Shown here: piece after piece, positions 9,176 to 16,157 of the stretch | Layout of the letters: every line of letters begins with the position of its first letter | Position numbering within the stretch: position 1 is the stretch's first letter | Origin: Chloroflexota bacterium | GTDB lineage: Bacteria > Chloroflexota > Dehalococcoidia > DSTF01 > RBG-16-68-14 | Reading direction: 5' to 3' | Length of the DNA stretch: 57,645 nt | Assembly (NCBI GenBank): GCA_029262675.1 | Contig: JAJCYW010000014.1 | Location: forward strand, 1-57,645 | Program-made: the position numbers and the translations under genes | The notes under the pieces: generated by a model | Databases searched by the model: none | Told to the model about the DNA's origin: nothing | Seen by the model: the letters and a program-made list of their open reading frames with translations, nothing else

Positions 9176-9282
9176 AAAGGCACACGAGTGTGCCCGATTG
9201 GCGAAGCCGCTCGCGACTGTGATAGACTGAATTGTTGACGATTCCGGTACACTTTTCAGCGAATGGGTACTGAAACGAGACG

Positions 9283-9723
9283 ATGAAGGTTTCAACGAAG
9301 GGTGATTACGGCGTACGGGCGCTCGTTGAGCTGGCCCACCACTACGGTGAAGGGCCGATGCAGAGCGCGGCTATCGCATCGCGGCAGGAGGTGCCTGAAC
9401 CCTACCTGGACCAGTTGCTGACTGCACTGCGCCGCGCCGGGTTTATCCGCAGCGTCCGCGGCCCGCAGGGCGGCCACGCGCTGATCCGAGCGCCGGAAGA
9501 GGTCAAGCTGAGCGACGTGATGTTAGCATTGGAAGGTTCGTTGGCGCCTCTCGCTTGCGTGGACGATCCCGACGCGTGTACCAAAACGGGGGGTTGCGTA
9601 CAGCGCGGCGTCTGGGAGCAGGTGCGCGACGCTACGTTGGAGATACTGGAAAACGTTTCGATAGGAGACCTAGCCGAAAAGGAGCGCAAGCGCAACCGCA
9701 ATGGTGGACGCTACAACATCTGA
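9283..9723 (+). CDS. Rrf2-family transcriptional regulator, likely Fe-S or cysteine-metabolism sensor
   Basis: The 146-residue protein is a winged-helix Rrf2 regulator. It has the family start MKVSTKGDYGVRALVELA, a recognition helix region (EPYLDQLLTALRRAGFIRSVRG) and the wing GPQGGHAL. Three cysteines at 92, 99 and 105 sit in the loop that holds the [2Fe-2S] cluster in IscR (whose spacing is C-x5-C-x5-C), here C-x6-C-x5-C. CymR, the Rrf2 repressor of cysteine genes in Bacillus, acts with CysK; here cysK overlaps this gene by 23 bases, so the pair is co-translated. The likely targets are this sulfur block, sensing cysteine supply through a cluster or through CysK. The upstream 107 bases hold TTGGCG (9198) and TAGACT (9223), a loose promoter. 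Confidence 0.88.
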   Translation: MKVSTKGDYGVRALVELAHHYGEGPMQSAAIASRQEVPEPYLDQLLTALRRAGFIRSVRGPQGGHALIRAPEEVKLSDVMLALEGSLAPLACVDDPDACTKTGGCVQRGVWEQVRDATLEILENVSIGDLAEKERKRNRNGGRYNI

Positions 9724-10666
9724 TCTGCGACAGCTGAAAGCTTCAGTGAGCGCCGGCGAAGAGATCGCCGATTGCGTGCTGGATGTCGTCGGCAACACGC
9801 CGCTGGTGCGGCTGCATCGCGTCGCGCCGCAGGGCGGAGCCGAGCTGTTGGGCAAGCTGGAATCGCTCAACCCGGCCGGCAGCGTCAAGGATCGAATCGC
9901 TCTCAACATGGTCGAAAACGCCGAGGCCAGCGGCGCGCTGAAGCCGGGCGACACGATCGTCGAGCCGACGAGCGGCAACACGGGCATCGGGCTGGCCATG
10001 GTAGCGGCGGTGAAGGGCTACCGGCTGATCCTGACGATGCCGGAAGACATGAGCATGGAGCGGCGCAAGCTGCTGGCCCGCTTCGGGGCGGAACTGGTGC
10101 TGACGCCGGCTATTGAAGGTATGTCTGGCGCGGTTTTCGCGGCGCAGGAGTTGGTGGACAACCACGGCTACTTCATGCCGCAGCAGTTCAACAACCCCGC
10201 GAACCCAGAGATCCACCGCCGCACGACGGGGCCCGAGATACTGAAAGCAACCGAGGGTCGAATCGATGCCTTCGTCGCGGGCGTCGGCACCGGCGGCACT
10301 ATCACGGGCGTCGGCGAGGTGCTGAAGCAGCACGACGCCAACATCATCGTCGTCGCCGTCGAACCGGCGGCATCGCCTGTACTGGCCGGTGGCAAGGCCG
10401 GCCTGACAGGCATCCAGGGTATTGGCGCCAGCTTCGTGCCGAGCGTGCTCAACAATGAGATCTACGACGAGCTGATGGCCGTTACCGACGACGATGCTTA
10501 CGCGATGACCCTGCGGCTGACGAAGGAGGAAGGCCTGCTCGTCGGCATATCGGCAGGCGCGAACGTCTTCGCAGCGGCGCAGGTCGCGGAGCGGCTGGGC
10601 GCGGGCAAGCGCGTGGTGACCATGCTCTGCGATACCGGCGAGCGCTATCTGAGCGTGAACCTGTAA
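9701..10666 (+). CDS. cysK: Cysteine synthase A (O-acetylserine sulfhydrylase)
   Basis: CysK is a PLP enzyme that makes cysteine from O-acetylserine and sulfide. The 321-residue protein shows the PLP lysine in NPAGSVKDR, the substrate loop TSGNTGIGLAM, the phosphate-binding glycines GTGGTITGVGE and the C-terminal TGERYLSVNL. It carries about 25 extra N-terminal residues compared with typical members, which arise because the ATG at 9701 lies inside the Rrf2 gene. A later start closer to the conserved core cannot be excluded. It would use sulfide from the Sir enzyme upstream. A second, CysM-type synthase lies at 12184, so two parallel routes to cysteine exist. Confidence 0.95.
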   Translation: MVDATTSDLRQLKASVSAGEEIADCVLDVVGNTPLVRLHRVAPQGGAELLGKLESLNPAGSVKDRIALNMVENAEASGALKPGDTIVEPTSGNTGIGLAMVAAVKGYRLILTMPEDMSMERRKLLARFGAELVLTPAIEGMSGAVFAAQELVDNHGYFMPQQFNNPANPEIHRRTTGPEILKATEGRIDAFVAGVGTGGTITGVGEVLKQHDANIIVVAVEPAASPVLAGGKAGLTGIQGIGASFVPSVLNNEIYDELMAVTDDDAYAMTLRLTKEEGLLVGISAGANVFAAAQVAERLGAGKRVVTMLCDTGERYLSVNL

Positions 10667-10741
10667 CAGACGGCCGTCTGCAGCGATGGAGACAAGAGAG
10701 AGTTGATGGCAAACCAGACACCAGGAGCGGAGGACGAACCG

Positions 10742-11890
10742 ATGAAGGTGACGGTGTACATTCCGACGCCGTTTAGGCAGATGACGGGCAACCGCGCGAG
10801 TATAGAGGTGCCGGGCGAGACGATCGCTGAAGTGCTGGACAACCTGGATCAGCAGTTCCCCGGCGTTCACGACCTGATCTACAGCGCCCAGCACAAGATA
10901 CCGGCGCATATTAACATCTACGTGAACAACCAGGAGATCTCCGCCCTCAACGGCGATGCGACCGCGCTCGCTTCGGGCGACCAGGTTGCCATCATCCCGG
11001 CGATTTCGGGCGGCGCTGGTGACGACGACAGCTCGACCGCTTCGGCGGCGGCGGGAGGCGCGTTGACGGCGGAGCAGGTGACGCGCTACTCGCGCCACAT
11101 CATCATGCCGCAGGTCGGTAGCGCCGGACAGCGCAAGATCCTCGGCTCCAAGGTGCTGATGGTCGGCGCGGGCGGTCTCGGTTCGCCGGTCGCGCTCTAC
11201 CTGGCGCTGGCCGGGGTCGGCACGCTGGGCATCGTCGATTTCGATGTGGTCGACTTGACCAACCTGCAGCGCCAGATCCTTCACCAGAACGACGACATCG
11301 GCAGGCCCAAAGTCGACTCGGCGAAGGAGACGCTGAACGCGTACAACCCGGACGTCAACGTCGTCACGCACGAAGCGCCGCTCACGTCCGACAATGCGAT
11401 GGAGATCATCGGCCAGTACGACATTGTCGTCAACGGCGCGGACAACTTCCCCGCGCGCTACCTGGTCAACGACGCCTGCGTCTTCCTCAAGAAGCCACTG
11501 GTGGACGGCAGCATCCTGCTCTTCGAAGGGCAGGCGACGGTCTACAAGCCCGGCGCGGGCTGCTATCGCTGCCTCTTCCCAGCGCCTCCGCCTCCGGGCC
11601 TGGTACCGAGCTGCGCCGAGGCCGGCGTGCTGGGCGCGCTCTGCGGGCTCGTCGGTTCGATCCAGGCTTCGGAGACACTGAAGCTGATCCTCGGCATCGG
11701 CGATTCGCTCAACGGGCGGCTGCTGATCGTGGACGCGCTGGGAATGGACATGCGCTTGCTCAGGCTCCGCCGCGACCCGAATTGCGTGGTCTGCGGCGAC
11801 AACCCGACCGTGACGGAACTGATCGATTACGATGCGTTCTGCGGCGGCGCCTCCACCGGTGCCAACGCGGCCGCCCAGGTAGGAGCGTAG
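10742..11890 (+). CDS. Sulfur-carrier (MoaD/ThiS-like) domain fused to MoeB/ThiF-type adenylyltransferase
   Basis: The product joins a ubiquitin-like sulfur carrier to its own E1-type activating enzyme. The carrier part (about 90 residues) starts MKVTVYIPTPFRQMTGN and reaches a GG pair inside ISGGAGDDDSS. A short acidic/Ser/Ala linker follows. The E1 part begins LTAEQVTRYSRHIIMPQVG and has the ATP motif VGAGGLGSP, the NLQRQILH block and two zinc CxxC pairs (CYRC and CVVC). The C-terminal rhodanese domain found in mycobacterial MoeZ is absent. I chose the ATG at 10742, which has GGAGG seven bases upstream, over an ATG at 10706. Its neighbours cysO, cysM and mec suggest that it adenylates CysO for thiocarboxylate formation. 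A role in molybdopterin or thiamin synthesis is less likely here. Confidence 0.88.
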   Translation: MKVTVYIPTPFRQMTGNRASIEVPGETIAEVLDNLDQQFPGVHDLIYSAQHKIPAHINIYVNNQEISALNGDATALASGDQVAIIPAISGGAGDDDSSTASAAAGGALTAEQVTRYSRHIIMPQVGSAGQRKILGSKVLMVGAGGLGSPVALYLALAGVGTLGIVDFDVVDLTNLQRQILHQNDDIGRPKVDSAKETLNAYNPDVNVVTHEAPLTSDNAMEIIGQYDIVVNGADNFPARYLVNDACVFLKKPLVDGSILLFEGQATVYKPGAGCYRCLFPAPPPPGLVPSCAEAGVLGALCGLVGSIQASETLKLILGIGDSLNGRLLIVDALGMDMRLLRLRRDPNCVVCGDNPTVTELIDYDAFCGGASTGANAAAQVGA

Positions 11891-11898
11891 GACACGGC

Positions 11899-12174
11899 AT
11901 GGCAGAAGTACGAGTAACCTCAACGCTGCGCACGCTCGTCGGCGCGAAGGCCGTCAACGGCGATGGCGGCACCGTCGGCGCCGTGCTGGCCGACCTAGAG
12001 TCGCGCTATCCGGGCTTCAAGGCTCAGATCAGCGGCGACGACGGCGAGTTGCACCGCTTCGTCAACGTCTACGTCAACGACGAGGACATCCGCTACCTGC
12101 AGGCCCTCGACACACCCGTCGGCGACGACGACGTCGTGTCGATCCTGCCCGCCCTCGCCGGCGGAGCCGGCTAG
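11899..12174 (+). CDS. cysO: CysO-like sulfur carrier protein
   Basis: This 91-residue ubiquitin-fold protein is the expected thiocarboxylate sulfur donor for CysM. It has the MoaD/ThiS pattern, with VRVTSTLRTLVGAKAV at the start, the HRFVNVYVNDEDIRYL strand shared with mycobacterial CysO, and SILPALAGG near the end. The protein does not stop at GG; two more residues (AG) follow. Active carriers need a free C-terminal Gly, so processing is probably required. It lies 8 bases after the E1 fusion and 9 before cysM. Translation from the ATG at 11899 is preferred; the frame is open upstream but overlaps the fusion gene. Confidence 0.9.
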   Translation: MAEVRVTSTLRTLVGAKAVNGDGGTVGAVLADLESRYPGFKAQISGDDGELHRFVNVYVNDEDIRYLQALDTPVGDDDVVSILPALAGGAG

Positions 12175-12183
12175 CCCCGCGAC

Positions 12184-13119
12184 GTGCTCTACTCCAACCT
12201 GATCGACGCGATCGGCAACACGCCGCTGGTCGAGCTGCAGCGGCTCAGCCCCTCGAAAGACGTCCGCTTCTTCGCCAAGCTGGAGGGTCAGAACCCCACC
12301 GGCAGCGTGAAGGACCGCATCGCCAAGTACATGATCGAGGCGGCGGAGCGCGAGGGCGGCCTGACCAAGGACCGCACCGTGCTGGAGCCGACGAGCGGCA
12401 ACACCGGCATCTCGCTGGCGATGATCTGCCGCCTGAAGGGCTACCGGCTGAAGGTCGTGATGCCGGAGAGCGTCAGCGCGGAGCGCACGCAGTTGCTTCG
12501 GGCGTTCGGCGCGGAGATCGTCTACTCGGACGGGCTAAAGGGCACGAACGGGTCGATCGCCGTCGCGCAGGAGCTGGCGGCGTCGGACCCGGACTACTTC
12601 ATGCTGTACCAGTACGGCAACGAGGCCAACCCGCGCGCGCACTACGAGACGACGGGGCCAGAGATCCTGCGAGACCTGCCGGAGACCGACGTCTTCATCG
12701 CCGGGCTGGGCACGGGCGGTTCGCTGACTGGCACCGGCCACTACCTGAAGGAGCACCGCGAAGGCGTCAAGGTCGTCGCCTGCGTGCCGCATCCAGGCGA
12801 CCTGGTACAGGGCCTCCGCAGCCTGGACGAGGGCTTTATACCGCCCGTACTCGACGAGTCCGTCCTCGACGGCAAGATCGTCGTCGATTCGCCGTCGTCG
12901 TTCGCGGCGACGAAAGAGCTGACGCAGCAGGAAGGCATCTTCGCCGGCATCTCGTCCGGCGCGGTGCTGCGCACTGCCCAGCGCGTCGCCGAGCGCCTCG
13001 ACCGCGGCAACGTCGTGTTGCTGCTGGCCGATGGCGGCTGGAAGTACCTCTCGACCGAACTCTGGAGCCGCGACTACGACGACCTGGCGGCAGAGGTTGA
13101 AGGCAAGGTCTGGTGGTAG
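12184..13119 (+). CDS. cysM: Cysteine synthase B, probably CysO-thiocarboxylate dependent
   Basis: The 311-residue PLP enzyme resembles mycobacterial CysM, which uses O-phosphoserine and the CysO thiocarboxylate to form a CysO-cysteine adduct. The PLP lysine lies in NPTGSVKDR at about residues 37-45; TSGNTGISLAM, GTGGSLTGTG and DGGWKYLST follow. The sequence VVACVPHPGDLVQGLRSL differs from the CysK paralogue at the equivalent place and is the type of change seen in CysM. The protein starts at a GTG at 12184 with GGCGGAG some distance upstream, 9 bases after cysO. Substrate assignment rests on the adjacent cysO and the nearby mec gene. Confidence 0.92.
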   Translation: MLYSNLIDAIGNTPLVELQRLSPSKDVRFFAKLEGQNPTGSVKDRIAKYMIEAAEREGGLTKDRTVLEPTSGNTGISLAMICRLKGYRLKVVMPESVSAERTQLLRAFGAEIVYSDGLKGTNGSIAVAQELAASDPDYFMLYQYGNEANPRAHYETTGPEILRDLPETDVFIAGLGTGGSLTGTGHYLKEHREGVKVVACVPHPGDLVQGLRSLDEGFIPPVLDESVLDGKIVVDSPSSFAATKELTQQEGIFAGISSGAVLRTAQRVAERLDRGNVVLLLADGGWKYLSTELWSRDYDDLAAEVEGKVWW

Positions 13120-13121
13120 GA

Positions 13122-13140
13122 CCGCCGGCAAGGCCGGCGG
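13122..13140 (+). terminator. GC-rich hairpin after cysM, terminator-like without U tract
   Basis: CCGCCGGC at 13122-13129 pairs with GCCGGCGG at 13133-13140 around an AAG loop, three bases after the cysM stop. No run of T follows, so it may only stabilise the 3' end or reduce read-through into the next gene. Confidence 0.4.
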
Positions 13141-13173
13141 CCTGCAACGCGCCACTCACCTAACGAGCGACCG

Positions 13174-13677
13174 ATGACCGACCCAACCGCCAGCCGCCCG
13201 CAGCCAGCCGGCTACTTCCTCCTCGAAAACGAAGGGCTCGGCCTCCTCGACTGGCAGAGCGCCGTCGAGAAGATCGCTGCTGCAGAGAACTACTGGGTGG
13301 CGACCGTCCGGCCTGACGGCCGCCCGCACGCGATGCCCGTCTGGGGCATCTGGCTTGACGATGTCTTCTACTTCAGCACCAGCCCGCAATCGCGGAAGGC
13401 GCGCAACATCGCGGCGAATCCCAACGTCGTCGTGACGCTGGAGAGCGGCGTTGAGGCCGTCGTGGTCGAAGGCACGGCGACCGTGGTCGCGGACGACGAA
13501 GCGCTGTCCGCCTTCCGTGACGCATACAATCCGAAGTACGAGTGGGACTTCACACTGGAGCAGCTCCAGAAGGACGGCGTCTTCGCCGTGCGGCCGGCCG
13601 TCGCGTTCGCGTGGCTCGGCAACTCAGAAGAGATATTTTCCGGCTCAGCAACGCGCTGGACGTTCGATGAGGTGTAG
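13174..13677 (+). CDS. Pyridoxamine 5'-phosphate oxidase-family (split beta-barrel) protein
   Basis: The 167-residue product has the flavin- or F420-binding split-barrel fold. Visible family features are YWVATVRPDGRPHAMPVWGIWLDD at residues 38-61, the SRKARNIAANPNVVVTLE strand, and VVVEGTATVV. Members bind FMN, F420 or heme, and many act on unknown substrates, so the reaction cannot be given. It sits between cysM and mec on the same strand; this may be chance or may indicate a redox role in the sulfur block. The ATG at 13174 is the first plausible start, though no strong ribosome site is visible. Confidence 0.85.
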   Translation: MTDPTASRPQPAGYFLLENEGLGLLDWQSAVEKIAAAENYWVATVRPDGRPHAMPVWGIWLDDVFYFSTSPQSRKARNIAANPNVVVTLESGVEAVVVEGTATVVADDEALSAFRDAYNPKYEWDFTLEQLQKDGVFAVRPAVAFAWLGNSEEIFSGSATRWTFDEV

Positions 13678-13729
13678 GTGCGCGCGGTAGTCTGTTTCAG
13701 ATGCGACTGGGCACGGGGAGAGCATTGAG

Positions 13730-14131
13730 ATGCTAACGCTGCCCCAGTCCTACGTCGACGAGATGATCGCGCACGCGCGCGAAGACGTGCCCAACGAGTG
13801 CTGTGGCATCATCGCCGCGGACGGCGCGGGAGCGGCGGCGAAGCTCTACCGCGCTCTGAACGCGGAGGCCAGCCCCTATCGCTATAACGTCGATCCCAAG
13901 GACCTGTTGCGCATCTACCGCGACATCGACGACAACGACTGGGACGTGATGGTGATCTACCACTCTCACACCCACACGGAGGCCTACCCCTCGCCGACGG
14001 ACACCCGCCTGGCCGCTTGGCCGGACGCCTACTACGTCATCGTCTCGCTGGAAGACGACGCGACCCCCGTCGTCCGCGCGTTCACGATCACGGACGGCGA
14101 GGTGACGGAAGAGGAGCTGGCCGTCTCCTGA
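13730..14131 (+). CDS. mec: Mec-type JAMM metalloprotease (CysO-cysteine peptidase)
   Basis: The 133-residue protein is a single MPN/JAMM zinc peptidase. The full motif is visible: Glu23 in NECCGII and H78-S-H80-x7-S88-x2-D91 in HSHTHTEAYPSPTD. In Mycobacterium, Mec cleaves the CysO-cysteine adduct to free cysteine. The same fold also trims C-terminal residues from sulfur carriers in other systems, which is relevant because CysO here ends GGAG. The gene is separated from cysM by the flavin-fold gene and runs straight into folP (8-base gap). Zinc binding and catalysis are predicted from the intact motif. Confidence 0.93.
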   Translation: MLTLPQSYVDEMIAHAREDVPNECCGIIAADGAGAAAKLYRALNAEASPYRYNVDPKDLLRIYRDIDDNDWDVMVIYHSHTHTEAYPSPTDTRLAAWPDAYYVIVSLEDDATPVVRAFTITDGEVTEEELAVS

Positions 14132-14139
14132 CCGCCGCC

Positions 14140-14994
14140 ATGGCCCCCACGCCTCTCGTTATAGGCACTCGTACGTTCGTCTGGGGCGAGCGCACCTACA
14201 TCATGGGTGTGATCAACGTCTCGCCGGACTCCTTCTCCGGCGACGGCCTCTCCGACGTGGACGCCGCGGTTGCGCAGGGCAGACGCTTCGTCGAGGAAGG
14301 AGCGGACATCCTCGACGTCGGCGGCCAGTCGACGCGGCCGGGGTTTACGGAGCTTACGGCTGCGGACGAAGCGGCGCGCGTCGTACCCGTGATCGAGCGC
14401 CTCGTGGCGGAGGCCGGCGTGCCCGTCAGCGTCGACACGTACAAGGCCGGCGTAGCCCGGCCAGCACTCGAAGCCGGGGCGCACCTGTTGAACGACATCT
14501 ACGGCTTCCGCCACGACGAACAAATGGCGGCCATCGCAGTTGAGTTCGGCGTACCGGCGGTGGTGATGCACAACCAGCGCGACCGCGACTTCAGCGACGT
14601 GACGGCCGACATCGCGACAGGCCTGCGCGCCAGCATCGCGATCGCCGACGCGGCGGGCCTGCCCCGCGAGCGGCTGATCATCGACCCCGGCTTCGGCTTC
14701 GGCTGGACGCCGGAGCAGAACTTGGAACTACTGCGCCGCCTAGCAGAGCTGCGCGACTTCGGCCTGCCGCTCCTCGTCGGCACTTCGCGCAAGTCTACGA
14801 TCGGCGCAGTGCTGGACGGCGCTCCGGAAGACGAACGGCTGCTGGGCACGGCCGCCACGGTGGCGCTGGCGATCGCGTCCGGCGCGGATATCGTCCGCGT
14901 CCACGACGTGGCGGAGCAGCGGCAGGTGGCGCGTGTGGCGGATGCGATCGTTCGAGACTGGCGCGGCTGGCGCGGCCGGCAACCGTCGCCGTGA
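14140..14994 (+). CDS. folP: Dihydropteroate synthase
   Basis: FolP condenses p-aminobenzoate with the hydroxymethyl-dihydropterin diphosphate made by FolK. The protein of about 284 residues shows the diagnostic MGVINVSPDSFSGDG, the second signature DILDVGGQSTRPG and later DIYGFRHD, VVMHNQ and DPGFGFG, ending with the LVGTSRKSTIG phosphate-binding loop. I start at the ATG at 14140, 8 bases after the mec stop; the frame is open upstream inside mec. An internal ATG in MGVINVS is an alternative but would remove a typical N-terminal strand. The gene overlaps folK by 4 bases, a normal coupling of folate genes. Confidence 0.95.
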   Translation: MAPTPLVIGTRTFVWGERTYIMGVINVSPDSFSGDGLSDVDAAVAQGRRFVEEGADILDVGGQSTRPGFTELTAADEAARVVPVIERLVAEAGVPVSVDTYKAGVARPALEAGAHLLNDIYGFRHDEQMAAIAVEFGVPAVVMHNQRDRDFSDVTADIATGLRASIAIADAAGLPRERLIIDPGFGFGWTPEQNLELLRRLAELRDFGLPLLVGTSRKSTIGAVLDGAPEDERLLGTAATVALAIASGADIVRVHDVAEQRQVARVADAIVRDWRGWRGRQPSP

Positions 14995-15509
14995 GCGGCG
15001 GCGAGAAGACCGTCTACCTCGGCCTCGGGTCGAACTTAGGCGACCGGCAGGCGAACCTCTCGGCCGCGCTGGCGCAGATCGAGCCCGACATACGGGTGAA
15101 GGCCGTGTCATCGCTCTACGAGACCGACCCGGTGGGGCCCCAAGGCCAGTCTGCCTACTACAATGCCGCCTGCCGCGCTGTCACATATCTCGCTCCGCGG
15201 GCGCTGCTGGAACGTGTCAAGGCCGTCGAACAGGCGCTGGGCAGGAAGGCCGGGCCGCGCTGGGGGCCGCGCCTGATCGACATCGACATCCTGCTCTACG
15301 GCGACGAGTCAATCGGCGAGGAGGGGCTACGCATCCCGCATCCGGAGTTGCCGAAGCGGGCGTTCGTGCTCGCGCCGCTCGTAGAAGTCGCGGCCGGCGT
15401 GGTTCATCCTGAGCTGCGTGAGACGATTGACCGGTTGGCCGGAGCGGTCGATGGCGCCGGCGTGCGGTTGGCGTTAGGCCAGGGGTGGGAGCAGGCCAGC
15501 AGGCCCTAG
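14991..15509 (+). CDS. folK: 2-amino-4-hydroxy-6-hydroxymethyldihydropteridine pyrophosphokinase
   Basis: FolK transfers pyrophosphate from ATP to the pterin alcohol, preparing the substrate for FolP. The 172-residue protein has YLGLGSNLGDRQANL at residues 9-23, the SSLYETDPVGPQGQ loop, and the signature GPRWGPRLIDIDILLYGD with the metal-binding DID. HPELPKRAFVLAPL closes the core. Its GTG start overlaps the folP stop by 4 bases. No folB or folE is present nearby. Its stop codon shares the palindrome CTAG (15506-15509) with the stop of the convergent small membrane protein gene. Confidence 0.95.
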   Translation: MSGGEKTVYLGLGSNLGDRQANLSAALAQIEPDIRVKAVSSLYETDPVGPQGQSAYYNAACRAVTYLAPRALLERVKAVEQALGRKAGPRWGPRLIDIDILLYGDESIGEEGLRIPHPELPKRAFVLAPLVEVAAGVVHPELRETIDRLAGAVDGAGVRLALGQGWEQASRP

Positions 15510-15739
15510 GCGGAGACGGGCTGCGGTTGCTCTTCCGTGTCCAACTCCGTCAGGTCCGGCTCCATGTTGATCATGGTGTAGCCGACCCAGAAGAGCAGGC
15601 CGGAGACGGCCGCTATTGCGGCAAGGACCGGTAGCGCCACTGCCAGGTAGCTGCGGCGCATGATGCCCAGCGTGAAGATCAGCATCTGCAGGCCGGACGC
15701 CGCCATCATGATGGTGCCTATGGTCTGTGATCGTTCCAT
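15506..15739 (-). CDS. Small two-helix membrane protein
   Basis: The 77-residue product has two hydrophobic segments, about residues 7-26 and 32-54, with MRRSY between them, and a Glu/Asp/Pro/Gln-rich tail. No family is recognised. The start at 15739 has AAGGGG a few bases upstream. It converges on folK, both stops lying in one CTAG. It is followed upstream on the same strand by the Trm112-like gene at 15775, 35 bases away, so the two may be co-transcribed. Its function is unknown; the topology suggests both ends on the same side of the membrane. Confidence 0.7.
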   Translation of the reverse strand: MERSQTIGTIMMAASGLQMLIFTLGIMRRSYLAVALPVLAAIAAVSGLLFWVGYTMINMEPDLTELDTEEQPQPVSA

Positions 15740-15774
15740 GGTGATGCCCCTTCGCTAGGCAGAGCCCTCCTCTG

Positions 15775-15981
15775 TTAGGAGGAGCCCTTCGCCTCGGCCT
15801 CGCGGCGCAGGTCCGGCGGCAGCAGGTTCGGAATGCCGTCGCCGATCGGGTAGTCCTCGCTGCAGGCGGCGCAGGCGAGCGTGCCTCGGATCACCTCGTC
15901 GCCCTCTTCCTCATCGACGGCCAACGTCAACTCGCCCTTGCACATCGGACAGGCCAGAATATCCATTAGGTCTTTTCGCAT
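15775..15981 (-). CDS. Trm112-family zinc-ribbon protein
   Basis: This 68-residue protein matches the Trm112/UPF0434 family of small zinc-binding proteins, which in other organisms activate methyltransferases. It starts MRKDLMDILACPMCKGELTL and has a second pair in LACAACSEDYPIGDGIPNLLP, giving CPxC and CxxC zinc ligands. I use the ATG at 15981, which has GGAGGAGCG just upstream, rather than the longer frame to 16041. A bacterial partner methyltransferase is not identifiable nearby. The C-terminal tail RREAEAKGSS is charged and probably flexible. Confidence 0.88.
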   Translation of the reverse strand: MRKDLMDILACPMCKGELTLAVDEEEGDEVIRGTLACAACSEDYPIGDGIPNLLPPDLRREAEAKGSS

Positions 15982-16042
15982 CGCGCTCCTCCAAGATAAG
16001 AGTGACCAAGGCATTGTAGGCTTCCGGTCGCTGCGCGTCAAT

Positions 16043-16082
16043 CATACACGGCCACATCGCAGTTGCGATGTGGCCGTGTATG
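16043..16082. repeat. 40-bp near-perfect palindrome (19-bp stem, 2-nt loop)
   Basis: CATACACGGCCACATCGCA at 16043-16061 is followed by GT and then by its exact reverse complement at 16064-16082. It lies between the Trm112-like gene start and the end of the M23 peptidase gene, both on the minus strand. No T run flanks it, so a simple intrinsic terminator is doubtful. It could be a dispersed palindromic repeat or an extruded-hairpin terminator. Confidence 0.75.
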
Positions 16083-16157
16083 AACCACCGCTGCATCGTG
16101 GCCGGCGGCACCGCCGCGCGGGCAACCTAGGACAGTGCTAGGTGCTGCGTAGTACGG

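Noticed and set aside
9743..11923. A 726-codon minus-strand open frame opposite cysK and the E1 fusion
   Set aside because: It is antisense to two genes with clear family motifs, is very rich in Arg/His/Ala/Val typical of mirror frames in GC-rich DNA, and has no recognisable domain.
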